This document shows positions 17,250 to 26,051 of a stretch of DNA of 64,000 nucleotides, piece after piece. The stretch is from assembly GCA_963676875.1 (NCBI GenBank), contig OY781436.1, positions 806,001-870,000 of the forward strand, written 5' to 3'. The stretch is from UBA6244 sp963676875 (GTDB taxonomy: Bacteria > Bacteroidota > Bacteroidia > Bacteroidales > F082). The notes below the pieces were generated by a model. The model was not told the DNA's origin and ran no database searches. It saw nothing but the letters and a program-made list of their open reading frames with translations. How positions within the stretch are numbered: the stretch's first letter is position 1; the number at the start of each line of letters is the position of its first letter. The position numbers and the translations under genes are program-made.

Positions 17250-18494
17250 ATGTCTCTCTTGGTTAGATTAAAATTGGCGACGGTCTGTATTTTCGTGTAC
17301 ATGCTTACTGCATCCGGATGCCTGAAATCGGATGACCCGGGATTGCCTCCTGCTGTGCAAAACACACTAAGTTTGGCCAACCTCAACCGATCCGAACTCA
17401 TGAAGGCCATCCTGGCATTCGACGCACCACAGGACAGCACCAAACTGAAGGCGCTTTACTATCTTCTGGCAAACCTGCCCCAGCAATATACCATCTATAT
17501 TTCCATGACCGATTCAACCGGCAACGAGGTTAGCTTCAACCCCTTATCCTTTCCATCTGAAAAAGCCATCAAGCAATATATCGACAGCCTTTCGGCAAAA
17601 AATGGCACCGTAAGATACCGCGCTGATTCATTTGGCATTGATTTGAAAAGGGTAACGGCAGACTTTCTGACCAATGAAGTCAATCAGGCCTGCGCCATCT
17701 GGACAGGCACCCAATGGTCGAAGCACTACACTTTCAACGAATTTACTCAATGGATACTCCCCTATCGTGTAGCCAATGAGCCTTTGCTGACTTTCAGACA
17801 ACACTTTCTGGAAAAATTTGACGATACGGTAAAAGAATTGTCAGATCCGAAAGAGGTCGCCCTCACCATTGACCAAATCATTAACAATCAATTGGTCTGC
17901 GACGATCGGTTCAGCCCCTACCCCAACCCACGAAATTACTTTCAGCTTGAGCAAACCGGCATGGGAAGCAGTCTGGAGCTGGCCATGTACAAGGTATATG
18001 CATTGCGAAGCATGGGCGTGGCGGCATGTATGGACTATTGTCCGTATTATTCGGATTCGGTGGGAGGCATATTTACGGCAACAGCTTTACTTCCTGACGG
18101 CCAACGACTAACCCTTCCACCAAAGGAGAAACCTGTACCTTTCCCAGCCAACCGGACACCCAAAGTTTTCAGAAGAACCTTTTTGCATGTGCCGGGCAGT
18201 TTGTTTTCCATAAAACACACCGACGACCACACCCCGCCATTCTTGGGTCATTTCCACTTTTTGGATGTTACCAAAGACTATGTTCCGGTGAAAGACGTGT
18301 TGTTGGAGGATGTCCATTCCCAATCGAAATACCTCTATTTGGCCGTGGAAAACGATGGAGAATGGAAGGCCGTGGACTGGGCCATACCCGACAGTACAGG
18401 CCTTGTGCTTTTTAAGAACATGGGCAAAAACCAACGCTATCGTTTGGTGGAAGTGGGGGAAAATGAAATGCGTTTTTTAACGGAACCCTTTTAA
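17250..18494 (+). CDS. Lipoprotein with degenerate transglutaminase-like domain
   Basis: The 414 residues begin with a lipoprotein signal peptide whose lipobox is LTASGC (Cys24). A helical middle region follows, then a segment whose spacing matches Bacteroidota transglutaminase-like lipoproteins: MGSSLELAMYKVYALRSMGV, ACMDYCPYYSDSVGG and ATALLPDGQ. In active relatives the first block has a catalytic Cys (GSCxDxA) and the second leads to GHSW with the catalytic His. Here the Cys position is Ser and no HSW is seen. The C-terminal 120 residues look beta-rich. It is probably a surface or periplasmic binding protein rather than an enzyme. It stands alone, with only a weak -7-like site (TAATTTAG) upstream. 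Confidence 0.75.
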   Translation: MSLLVRLKLATVCIFVYMLTASGCLKSDDPGLPPAVQNTLSLANLNRSELMKAILAFDAPQDSTKLKALYYLLANLPQQYTIYISMTDSTGNEVSFNPLSFPSEKAIKQYIDSLSAKNGTVRYRADSFGIDLKRVTADFLTNEVNQACAIWTGTQWSKHYTFNEFTQWILPYRVANEPLLTFRQHFLEKFDDTVKELSDPKEVALTIDQIINNQLVCDDRFSPYPNPRNYFQLEQTGMGSSLELAMYKVYALRSMGVAACMDYCPYYSDSVGGIFTATALLPDGQRLTLPPKEKPVPFPANRTPKVFRRTFLHVPGSLFSIKHTDDHTPPFLGHFHFLDVTKDYVPVKDVLLEDVHSQSKYLYLAVENDGEWKAVDWAIPDSTGLVLFKNMGKNQRYRLVEVGENEMRFLTEPF

Positions 18495-18496
18495 GA

Positions 18497-18596
18497 AACT
18501 GTTTTAGCTTTGTTATGGAGCCCCGTTGGAAGCCAAATATGGGTAGAAAAATGATTATTTCATTTTTTCGATCTACCATGGGTAAAATTTAGACAG
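18497..18596. mobile_element. Short palindromic element, copy A
   Basis: The 100-bp stretch starts AACTGTTTTAG and ends TTTAGACAG, imperfect inverted ends. Inside are CCAAATATGGGTAG and a mirror-type ATCTACCATGGGTA. The same parts in the same order occur at 55930-56085. It has no coding capacity and would need a transposase in trans. It sits between two converging genes. Confidence 0.5.
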
Positions 18597-18622
18597 AATC
18601 AAAACCAAGCAGAAAAATCAAT

Positions 18623-19804
18623 CTAACGTTTCAGGTCGTCGGTGAGCTTGATACGGATATTGTTTTGATAAACCACCACAAAAGCATCATGTATGCCCCG
18701 GCTGCGCAACTCCTGACTGTATGCCAAAGCCTCTCTGTAATTGGAAAAACTTCCTGCAGAATAGCGATAAACCCCATCCTGATAGTTTTCGTAAACATCA
18801 GCCGTAATACCAAATTGATTCTTGATATAAGCTACCGAAGGAAGTGCCTGTGATTTGGCTAGTACCTGCACGCGATACACAATTCCACGCGCATAATCAT
18901 TGGGAGGGGTAGGCTGAGCAATGGTCAGGGTTTCCACCCGACGTCCGGTTACTGTATTACCACCGGATGATTTCGGGGGTTGCTTTTTGTAATCGTAAAG
19001 AGGTATCACATCCGTGGGAATGGGTTGCTTGTTGCAATCTGTGGATTGTGGTCGTTCACCTCTCGGTTTCCTGTCCTTTTTATTTTGCGGACCCGAATTC
19101 AGGTAGTACGAAATGCCCACTTGCGTATAAAGCATTTGGTCGTACTTGAAGCCATCGGCCCACATGTCCACATCATCGTTGAGCACGGTGTGTAAACTCG
19201 ATTCAAGATTCAATGCCCAGTTGGGTCCTAAATTGTAGTTTACACCCAATGCAATAGGCACCACTGCCCCACCCTTTTTGGTGGTAACACCATTGACCGC
19301 ATCACCGCTAACCACAATAGATCCGGCCAGATTGTCGGCCAACTCTGTTTTCCATGATGCATATCCCAATCCGATGGTTCCATACAAATTCATTCTTCTG
19401 TCCGATGGACCCCAGAACAATCCACTTAGATCAGTGTACAGGTCAATGCCCAAATCATAGAAAGTTCCCGTAAGTGTGAAATCAACTGTTGCACCTGTGG
19501 CACTCTTTACCTTGTGACTTTTAACGCCGGAGTACAAAAAGCTACCGCCCAAAGCCACTATGGGCGACAAATATTTTCTTATATGAATCCCTGTACCAAA
19601 AGCACTTTCGCCCGACAATTTGGTAAAAAAGCCGGTGTTGCTTGCATCGCCATAAAACTGTGAAAAGCCCAGATTGTAATTAAACTGCCAGTCGCGGTCG
19701 GTGCTAACAAACGAACCGGGAGCAATGGTACCCGATTGTGCACAGGATGAATTGGCGACTAAAAACAGTAAAATGATGGTATATAGAGCGGTCAATCTGG
19801 TCAT
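18623..19804 (-). CDS. Outer-membrane barrel protein with C-terminal SPOR domain
   Basis: The 393 residues start with a signal peptide (to about 22, NSSCAQ). A beta-barrel-like domain follows (about 35-245), with alternating aromatic strands such as WQFNYNLGFSQFYGDAS and YTQVGISYYLN. A Pro-rich linker is followed by a SPOR domain at about 315-390 (YRVQVLAKSQALPSVAYIKN, then YRYSAGSFSNYREALAYSQEL). SPOR domains bind denuded peptidoglycan, so the protein may link the outer membrane to the wall. The gene starts 22 bases after the next gene on the same strand (19826-21040), and the two are probably co-transcribed. Confidence 0.82.
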   Translation of the reverse strand: MTRLTALYTIILLFLVANSSCAQSGTIAPGSFVSTDRDWQFNYNLGFSQFYGDASNTGFFTKLSGESAFGTGIHIRKYLSPIVALGGSFLYSGVKSHKVKSATGATVDFTLTGTFYDLGIDLYTDLSGLFWGPSDRRMNLYGTIGLGYASWKTELADNLAGSIVVSGDAVNGVTTKKGGAVVPIALGVNYNLGPNWALNLESSLHTVLNDDVDMWADGFKYDQMLYTQVGISYYLNSGPQNKKDRKPRGERPQSTDCNKQPIPTDVIPLYDYKKQPPKSSGGNTVTGRRVETLTIAQPTPPNDYARGIVYRVQVLAKSQALPSVAYIKNQFGITADVYENYQDGVYRYSAGSFSNYREALAYSQELRSRGIHDAFVVVYQNNIRIKLTDDLKR

Positions 19805-19825
19805 GGCAGTTCTAGGGGCTAATGG

Positions 19826-21040
19826 TTATTGGCAATATTTCAATATGTAATCATGGGCGGGACCGAAACCCAATTCCAGGGCTTTATTCCAGTCTTTACA
19901 TGCACCTTCCAGGTTGTTCATATAGTATTTTGCAACACCTCTGTTATAATAATTTTTCACCCAATTGGAATAGTCCATCACGTTTTCAGGCTGAAAATCA
20001 AGGGCTTTATCAAAATCATCGATGGCATCACCATACAAACGCATCTTACTGCGTGCATTTCCACGATATGAATAGATAAGAAAGTCTTTTGTATCGGGGT
20101 TTTCTTCCAATGCCGTATTAAAATATTCGATGGCCGTTGGGTAGTCACCCATTTGGTATTTAAGTATTCCCCAGTTGTAGTTGTTGGTATAAGCGTCTTT
20201 TTCTGCCAGTGGATTGTCCGGGTTGCTTACATCCAACACGTATTCTTCAGCATCACGAATAAAGGCCTTAAACCTGAAAAATTTCACCTCATAAAAGGTC
20301 ATGTCGAAGTTGCGGTCCCAGTTTTGTTCTGCGGCATAGTAGCTCACCAAATGCTTTTTCCTAAACGATTTGATCAGCTTAAAACGCACCACTTCTGCAT
20401 CTTCATTTTTGATGGGATAAACGGCAAACACGATATTCCAGTCGTTTACCACCTCACCACGTTCCACGCTTTGGATGGTTCTTACAATTTCGTCATCTTC
20501 GTTTCTTCCTTCATAATCCTTGATTGTTCCCCTGACAAAAACATTCAGGTTGACAGCATATTCCTGATTAAATGGAATTTCTTCGGGCAGTATTTCGGCC
20601 AATTTCTCACTGCGAAAGACGTAGAAATCCAGGGACTTAAAACCACGCCATCCTTCGCGCAACACAGGAAATTCATATTCACCATCATGATATTTTTTCA
20701 CCAAAACGTTGTATTGTTCATTTCCCACCATCACTTTACGGAGTTGTAGGGCAATGATATTATCCTGGCCCAACTTACGCTCCAACCCCGTACTTTTGTT
20801 GGTACGTTCGTCGGTAAAAGGAATGCGTCCCGGAGCCGAAAGCCACCTGCCGTTATCTTGCTTCGCCCATCCGGTCAACTGTGTAATTTCGGACTGAACC
20901 GGGCTCAGGGAACTAAAATTAATCAACTCCGCATCCCCTTCGGGCGGACAATCAGTTTGCGCAAAAGCGGAAATTCCGCCCAAGCTGATTAAGCCGACGA
21001 ACAACAAAAAAAAGAAACTTTTAATCCGTTCTCTATACAT
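19826..21040 (-). CDS. Secreted TPR protein of unknown function
   Basis: The 404 residues start with a signal peptide (to about 28, ISAFAQ). The N-terminal 260 residues form an unfamiliar, probably beta-rich domain. The C-terminal part holds at least three TPR repeats (about 285-395), with NYNWGILKYQMGDYPTAIEY and GNARSKMRLYGDAIDDFDKA. It resembles gliding- or secretion-associated TPR proteins of this phylum only in general layout, so I give no gene name. It shares an operon with the SPOR protein, which fits a role at the cell envelope. Confidence 0.75.
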   Translation of the reverse strand: MYRERIKSFFFLLFVGLISLGGISAFAQTDCPPEGDAELINFSSLSPVQSEITQLTGWAKQDNGRWLSAPGRIPFTDERTNKSTGLERKLGQDNIIALQLRKVMVGNEQYNVLVKKYHDGEYEFPVLREGWRGFKSLDFYVFRSEKLAEILPEEIPFNQEYAVNLNVFVRGTIKDYEGRNEDDEIVRTIQSVERGEVVNDWNIVFAVYPIKNEDAEVVRFKLIKSFRKKHLVSYYAAEQNWDRNFDMTFYEVKFFRFKAFIRDAEEYVLDVSNPDNPLAEKDAYTNNYNWGILKYQMGDYPTAIEYFNTALEENPDTKDFLIYSYRGNARSKMRLYGDAIDDFDKALDFQPENVMDYSNWVKNYYNRGVAKYYMNNLEGACKDWNKALELGFGPAHDYILKYCQ

Positions 21041-21298
21041 GTAGTATTAGGTTTGTACACAAATCAAGCTAACGTGTAAATTTATAAAAATTTAGCAGGA
21101 CTAGTCCTCGTGATGTTTTTTTTATTAAAAATGTTATTAACAGATTTTTTTGAACATAAGTACTTTTCTATTAAACTGTAAACAAGCTCTTTACAAAGCT
21201 TGAGTTTTCAACATTTAAGGCTAAAGAAGCCTTTGTTTGACAATACAAACCTGTGAAGGCACCTCCAGGATGATAAAAAAACAAAGAAAAACTACCCT

Positions 21299-21319
21299 AT
21301 GGCACACATATGGTGCCAT
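21299..21319 (-). terminator. Hairpin at the alaS stop codon
   Basis: ATGGCAC-ACACATATG-type sequence here contains a perfect 7-bp inverted repeat (21299-21305 with 21313-21319, 7-base loop) that touches the alaS stop codon. The T-rich stretch after it starts only about 8 bases later, so it is a weak candidate terminator. Confidence 0.3.
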
Positions 21320-23946
21320 TACAGCATACTTTTTACCTTTTGAAAAACCTCCGCTATTCTCGACAAATCCTTTCCTCCTGCCGTGGCCAAACCGGGTTGC
21401 CCTCCACCCCCACCTTTGATGAGCGGAGCTACCTCTTTGATGGCCTTGGCCGAATCGAATTGCTTTTGCTGAACGAGTGATTCGGAAGCAGCAATCACCA
21501 GGTTGAGTTTGTCGTCGACGGCCATGGCCAAAACAACCACTACTCCATCACCCATGGTTCGCAGTTGTTGGGCAAGCAATTTGGCCTGATTTACGTCCAT
21601 GGTCAGTTGTTCAGCAATGAATAGTTTGTCGGCCACCCGGACTCCTTTATCCAACATATCTTTTGCCACATGAGCGGCTTTTTCACGTTGCAACTGTTCC
21701 ACTTCCTTCTGCAAAACTGTATTTTTCTCAAGGAGTTGAGAAACAGCCAAAGTAGTGTTGGCCTGATTTTTAAACATGGCTTTAATGGTATTGAGCACCT
21801 CAATTTGCTCCTCCACATAGTCGATGGCTTTTTGACCTGTTACCGCTTCGATGCGACGCACGCCGGCAGCAATTCCACTTTCGGATACAATTTTAAACAA
21901 GCCGATATTGCCGGTGGCGGAGGTATGGGTTCCTCCGCACAATTCCACCGAAAACTCAGGATCAAAGGCCACCACACGCACCGAATCGCCATATTTTTCG
22001 CCAAACAAGGCCATGGCTCCCATTTCCAATGCCTCTTTCATAGGTATATTTTCCTTGACTACACCGGATACATTTTCCCTGATCTTTTGGTTGACGAGAA
22101 ACTCCGTTTGTGCTATTTCTTCGGGGGTCATCTTTGAAAAATGGGCAAAGTCGAATCGCAAACGGTCGGCATCTACCATGGAACCTTTTTGCTCCACATG
22201 TGTCCCCAAAACACTGCGCAAAGCAGCATGCATGAGGTGGGTGGCACTGTGGTTGGCTGCGGTCATCTGTCGGTTTTTAGCATCCACTTTGGCTTCAAAA
22301 ACTGCATCCGGACGGGCGGGAAGTTCGTTTACATAGTGCACGATCAGGTTGTTTTCCTTTTTCGTATCTACCACATGCAGGGTTTCGTGGATGGAAACCA
22401 GCAGACCTTTGTCGCCCACCTGACCGCCGGATTCGGCATAAAATGGTGTTTTGTTGAGCACCACCTCATAATTTGTTCTTTTTTTGGAAGTTACCTTGCG
22501 ATATTTAATAATTTTCACTTCCACATTCAATTGGTGATACCCCACAAAACCCTCCGAATTTTCGGTATTGTCCATCTCGATCCAGTCGCCGGTTTCTACT
22601 GCTGCAGCATTGCGCGAACGTTGTTTTTGTTCGTTCAACCCCTTGGCAAAACCATCCATATCCACCGAGAATCCTTTTTCGCGGGCGATGAGTTGGGTTA
22701 GGTCGATGGGAAACCCAAAGGTGTCGAAAAGCTCGAAAGCAAAAGCCCCGTCGATGGTTTTTTCGTTGGGGTGCTGCTCTGTGTATTGTTCAAATTTGCG
22801 GATACCTTGTGCCAACGTACGCAAAAAAGCTTGCTCTTCCTCCTTAATTACCTGAACGATAAACTCTTTCTGAGAAACCAATTCAGGGAAAAACGCACCC
22901 ATTTGGTCAACCAAAACGGGCATCAGTCGGTACATAAAAGCTTCTTCAAATCCCAAAAAAGTATAACCATAACGAACGGCACGCCGCAAAATGCGTCGGA
23001 TGACGTAGCCTGCTCCGGTATTGGATGGCAGCTGTCCGTCAGCTATGGCGAAAGCCACCGCCCGTATGTGGTCGGAAATCACACGCATGGCGATATCTTT
23101 GGCTTTGTCAGTGCGGTAGGCTATTCCGGCCATGTTGGCCACCTGATTGATCAAGGGGGTGAAAACGTCCGTATCATAGTTGGAGCGCACACCCTGGATT
23201 ACCATCGAAAGTCGCTCAAAGCCCATGCCTGTGTCCACATGCTTGGCAGCCAGGGGCTCCAGTTTGCCGGAGGACAACCTGTTGAATTCGATGAATACGA
23301 GGTTCCAGATTTCAATTACCTCCGGGTGGTCGTTGTTAACCAATTCGCGACCGGAGATCTTCTTTTTTTCCTCTTCAGGACGGATATCCACATGCACTTC
23401 CGAGCAAGGTCCGCAAGGCCCGGTATCGCCCATTTCCCAAAAATTATCCTTCTTGGAACCTAAAAGAATATGGTCTTCCTCCACCATTTGTTTCCAGAAA
23501 TCGTACGCCTCCTGATCCATGGCAAGTCCATCATCCGAATCTCCCTCAAAAACAGTTACATACAAATTGTTCTTGTCCACATGGAGCACTTCCGTTAAAA
23601 ATTCCCATGCCCAATCGATGGCTTCCTTTTTAAAGTAAGCGCCTTGGTTTCCACCAAACGACCAGTTGCCCAACATCTCGAACATGGTGTGGTGGTAGGT
23701 ATCGTGACCCACTTCTTCCAGGTCGTTGTGTTTTCCGCTTACGCGAAGGCATTTTTGAGAATCAGCCACACGGGCATGGCCGGCCGGCGAATTACCAAGA
23801 AATATATCTTTGAATTGATTCATCCCCGCGTTGGTAAACATCAGGGTAGGATCATTTTTTACTACCATCGGAGCCGAAGGAACAACCTGGTGTTGCTTTT
23901 GCTCAAAAAAATCAAGGAAAGCCTTTCTAATTTCAGAGGACTTCAT
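21319..23946 (-). CDS. alaS: Alanyl-tRNA synthetase
   Basis: AlaS charges tRNA-Ala. The 875 residues are full length. The class II catalytic domain opens with IRKAFLDFFEQKQH and PTLMFTNAGMNQFKD; the tRNA-binding region follows. The editing domain has the metal-binding HSATHLMHAAL and CGGTHTSATG motifs, and the C-terminal DHHA1 domain ends with the glycine-rich GGGGGQPGLATAGG. Its promoter region (-7 box at 23996-24003) is shared with the divergent M23 peptidase gene. Confidence 0.98.
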   Translation of the reverse strand: MKSSEIRKAFLDFFEQKQHQVVPSAPMVVKNDPTLMFTNAGMNQFKDIFLGNSPAGHARVADSQKCLRVSGKHNDLEEVGHDTYHHTMFEMLGNWSFGGNQGAYFKKEAIDWAWEFLTEVLHVDKNNLYVTVFEGDSDDGLAMDQEAYDFWKQMVEEDHILLGSKKDNFWEMGDTGPCGPCSEVHVDIRPEEEKKKISGRELVNNDHPEVIEIWNLVFIEFNRLSSGKLEPLAAKHVDTGMGFERLSMVIQGVRSNYDTDVFTPLINQVANMAGIAYRTDKAKDIAMRVISDHIRAVAFAIADGQLPSNTGAGYVIRRILRRAVRYGYTFLGFEEAFMYRLMPVLVDQMGAFFPELVSQKEFIVQVIKEEEQAFLRTLAQGIRKFEQYTEQHPNEKTIDGAFAFELFDTFGFPIDLTQLIAREKGFSVDMDGFAKGLNEQKQRSRNAAAVETGDWIEMDNTENSEGFVGYHQLNVEVKIIKYRKVTSKKRTNYEVVLNKTPFYAESGGQVGDKGLLVSIHETLHVVDTKKENNLIVHYVNELPARPDAVFEAKVDAKNRQMTAANHSATHLMHAALRSVLGTHVEQKGSMVDADRLRFDFAHFSKMTPEEIAQTEFLVNQKIRENVSGVVKENIPMKEALEMGAMALFGEKYGDSVRVVAFDPEFSVELCGGTHTSATGNIGLFKIVSESGIAAGVRRIEAVTGQKAIDYVEEQIEVLNTIKAMFKNQANTTLAVSQLLEKNTVLQKEVEQLQREKAAHVAKDMLDKGVRVADKLFIAEQLTMDVNQAKLLAQQLRTMGDGVVVVLAMAVDDKLNLVIAASESLVQQKQFDSAKAIKEVAPLIKGGGGGQPGLATAGGKDLSRIAEVFQKVKSML

Positions 23947-23995
23947 AGAGTATTGATTAACAGTTGATTGTTGAAATTTATATTTTTTTACGATG

Positions 23996-24003
23996 CAAAT
24001 GTA
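23996..24003 (-). promoter_or_regulatory. -7 promoter box TACATTTG for alaS
   Basis: The minus strand reads TACATTTG, matching TAnnTTTG, 50 bases upstream of the alaS ATG. It lies only 11 bases from the plus-strand box at 24015-24022, so the two promoters are back to back. Confidence 0.5.
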
Positions 24004-24014
24004 GCCTATTTTAT

Positions 24015-24022
24015 TAATTTTG
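24015..24022 (+). promoter_or_regulatory. -7 promoter box TAATTTTG for M23 peptidase gene
   Basis: TAATTTTG matches TAnnTTTG, 20 bases upstream of the ATG at 24042. It overlaps the likely upstream region of the alaS promoter, so RNA polymerase can probably bind only one at a time. Confidence 0.5.
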
Positions 24023-24041
24023 CATTCTTCAGATAATTAAT

Positions 24042-25013
24042 ATGGCAAAAACCAAATACGTTTTTAATCCGAAAACACTTGCCTACGAGGAAGTTAGAAA
24101 ATCAGGAGGGCAAAGAATCGCCAATACTTTTCTTTTCCTGATGACTTCGATAGCCGTGGGAACAGGACTCATAATCCTGATATATAATTTTTTTGAAACT
24201 CCACGTGAGCGGATGCAGAGGATGGAATTGGAGCAAGTGAAACTGGAATACAACATCATGAATGGTCGTTTGGACAAACTGCAGCAGTTGATGGATGAGA
24301 TGAGCGACCGCGACGACAACATTTACCGTGTTATTTTTGAAGCTGAGCCCATTCCCAAATCTGTAAGAAAGGCGGGTTATGGGGGCGTTGACAGATACAA
24401 TCATTTGGAAGGTTTCAGCAACTCAGAACTTTTGATACAGACAGCCAAAAAACTTGATCAACTGGCAAGCCAGATATACGTGCAATCCAAATCCTTCGAC
24501 GAAGTTTACGAAATGGCCCGCAACAAGGAGATGATGCTTTCGTGCATACCGGCCATACAACCGGTGAACAATACTGATTTAAAGCGTCTTTCCTCCTATT
24601 ATGGCTACCGCATCGACCCCATTTACAAAATCAACAAATTTCATGCAGGTGTGGATTTCAGTGCTCCTCAGGGAACAACCATCTACGCGGCCGGAGCCGG
24701 TAAGGTGGTTAAAACCAGCAAGTCGCCCCGCGGATATGGCAATACCGTCACCATCGATCATGGGTATGGATACCAAACCTTTTATGCCCACATCAAAGAC
24801 ATTCAGGTAAAACGTGGGGATATTGTTAAACGCGGACAAGAAATTGGTACCGTGGGCAATACCGGAAAATCCACTGCCCCCCACCTGCATTACGAGGTGA
24901 GAAAAAATGGCCGCACGGTAAACCCCATCTATTACTTCTTCAACGACCTTTCACCCGACGAGTTTGCCAAAATCCTCGACCAGTCGAAATATTCCAATCA
25001 AACCCTTGACTAA
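24042..25013 (+). CDS. M23 family peptidoglycan endopeptidase, membrane-anchored
   Basis: The 323 residues have a short cytoplasmic N-terminus, one membrane segment (about 28-50) and a coiled region (about 58-90). The LytM/M23 domain follows at about 195-300. Zinc ligands are visible in FHAGVDFSAPQG (His and Asp) and in the HLHYEVRKNG motif, with YQTFYAHIKDI before it. All ligands are present, so the enzyme is predicted to be active in cutting peptidoglycan cross-links. The MerR gene follows after 12 bases. The same arrangement, alaS divergent from an M23 and a MerR gene, is common in Bacteroidota as I recall. Confidence 0.92.
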   Translation: MAKTKYVFNPKTLAYEEVRKSGGQRIANTFLFLMTSIAVGTGLIILIYNFFETPRERMQRMELEQVKLEYNIMNGRLDKLQQLMDEMSDRDDNIYRVIFEAEPIPKSVRKAGYGGVDRYNHLEGFSNSELLIQTAKKLDQLASQIYVQSKSFDEVYEMARNKEMMLSCIPAIQPVNNTDLKRLSSYYGYRIDPIYKINKFHAGVDFSAPQGTTIYAAGAGKVVKTSKSPRGYGNTVTIDHGYGYQTFYAHIKDIQVKRGDIVKRGQEIGTVGNTGKSTAPHLHYEVRKNGRTVNPIYYFFNDLSPDEFAKILDQSKYSNQTLD

Positions 25014-25025
25014 CGACTAACCTCC

Positions 25026-25358
25026 ATGTCTGAAAAACTATATTATAAAATTGGAGAAGTATCACAAATGCTGGGGGTAACACCTTCACAACTGCGTTAT
25101 TGGGAGCAGGAATTTTCGATTTTAAGGCCGAAAAAAAACGAAAAAGGCACACGATATTACAGCCATAAAGACTTTTCGCATGCCCAACTCCTTTTGCATC
25201 TGCTAAAAGAAAAAGGCATGACCATCAGCGGTGCCAAGGACTATTTGGAGAGAAAAAAAACGGAAGGCTCCCTCGAAAAACTGGAAGTGATCTCCACCCT
25301 GAAAAAAACAAAACAATTGCTCGAGGAAGTGCGTCAACTCATCGTATCACGGACATAA
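25026..25358 (+). CDS. MerR family transcriptional regulator
   Basis: The 110 residues have a clear MerR winged helix-turn-helix at the N-terminus: YYKIGEVSQMLGVTPSQLRY followed by WEQEF and the wing GTRYYSHKDF. The C-terminal part is a short helix without the cysteine pairs of metal-sensing members, so no effector can be named. It sits 12 bases after the M23 gene and is probably co-transcribed with it. Confidence 0.93.
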   Translation: MSEKLYYKIGEVSQMLGVTPSQLRYWEQEFSILRPKKNEKGTRYYSHKDFSHAQLLLHLLKEKGMTISGAKDYLERKKTEGSLEKLEVISTLKKTKQLLEEVRQLIVSRT

Positions 25359-25607
25359 AGACACCAAGACCCGGAGCCCTTGGCTTTCTCGTCACCATTA
25401 TCTTTTCTGTTTTTTAGATTTTTCTGCGCGGGAGGAGAAATAACAGGGTAGGCGGTGGCTTTTGGCTTTTGGCTTGTCCATCCTGTGCCCTTGGCTAAAG
25501 CCGAAGGGCAAGGGGTGGGCTTCAGGTGTATTGATTTTTTAGGTTTGGTCATGGGAGTGGTTTGTTTCAATGGTGATTGTTTGGGGCTAAAGCCCCCTCT
25601 CTATAGT
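25359..25607. other. Non-coding spacer with short hairpins and text-like repeat
   Basis: After the MerR gene comes GACATAAAGACACCAAGACC, a phrase like those at 1070-1090. At 25583-25596 a perfect hairpin, GGGGCT-AA-AGCCCC, is seen, and TTGGCTAAAGCCGAAGG (about 25492) is a looser version. I see no gene. Frames at 25455-25682 and 25334-25570 have no supporting features. Confidence 0.45.
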
Positions 25608-25716
25608 GTCATTCTGAACGAAGTGAAGAATCTCTACCCACCTATTTATCAGCAATTTGATTTTTGGAACATACATGTCTGAGATCCTTCATTTCGCAGG
25701 CTCCATTCAGTATGAC
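25608..25716. repeat. 109-bp imperfect inverted repeat, GTCATTCTGAA type
   Basis: The left arm GTCATTCTGAACGAAGTGAA continues to GAATCTC (25608-25634). The right arm, GAGATCCTTCATTTCG to CAGTATGAC (25681-25716), is its reverse complement apart from a few changes and a 9-base insertion. The 46 bases between are unrelated. Elements of this type are frequent between genes in Bacteroidota, as I recall. Confidence 0.65.
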
Positions 25717-25929
25717 AAAAAAGCAAAACACACTTTCATCTCTTCTGCGCTTCACCTCTCTACCGCTTCTCCATTTCTCCTCGTCCTTAGCGCCCCCGTG
25801 GTGAAAAAAGGCTGTTGGCTGTTGGATCAATGTTCACCAATTACCTGTTCACCCAGCACGCATCACCGTTCACCGCTTCTCCGCTTCTCCATTTCACCCT
25901 TTCCCTCAATCATCCAGTCCCTTCATTTC
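25717..25929. other. Non-coding spacer, T/C-rich
   Basis: This stretch holds phrases such as CTTCTCCATTTC and CACCGTTCACCGCTTCTCCG repeated with changes, which looks like decayed low-complexity sequence. I see no gene, RNA or hairpin. Confidence 0.3.
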
Positions 25930-26006
25930 AAATGTATTTAGGTTAATTTCTTGAATGGTTTAAAATCTTTTGGGTTAAATACTTCAATTGGGTTAAATAC
26001 TTCAAT
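25930..26006 (+). repeat. Left flanking repeat of the DUF4143 gene
   Basis: AAATGTATTTAGGTTAAT (25930-25947), then TTCTTGAATGG, then two copies of TTAAATACTTCAAT (25975-25988 and 25993-26006). The same two words occur after the gene at 27211-27268. This suggests that the gene and its flanks entered together or were bounded by a duplication. Confidence 0.6.
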
Positions 26007-26051
26007 ATGATTATATTTTAATTAGTTTTGAGTAAACTTTGCTTTTGTCTG

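Noticed and set aside
20153..20749. A 198-residue plus-strand frame inside the TPR gene
   Set aside because: It is antisense to a gene with a signal peptide and TPR repeats; no separate features.
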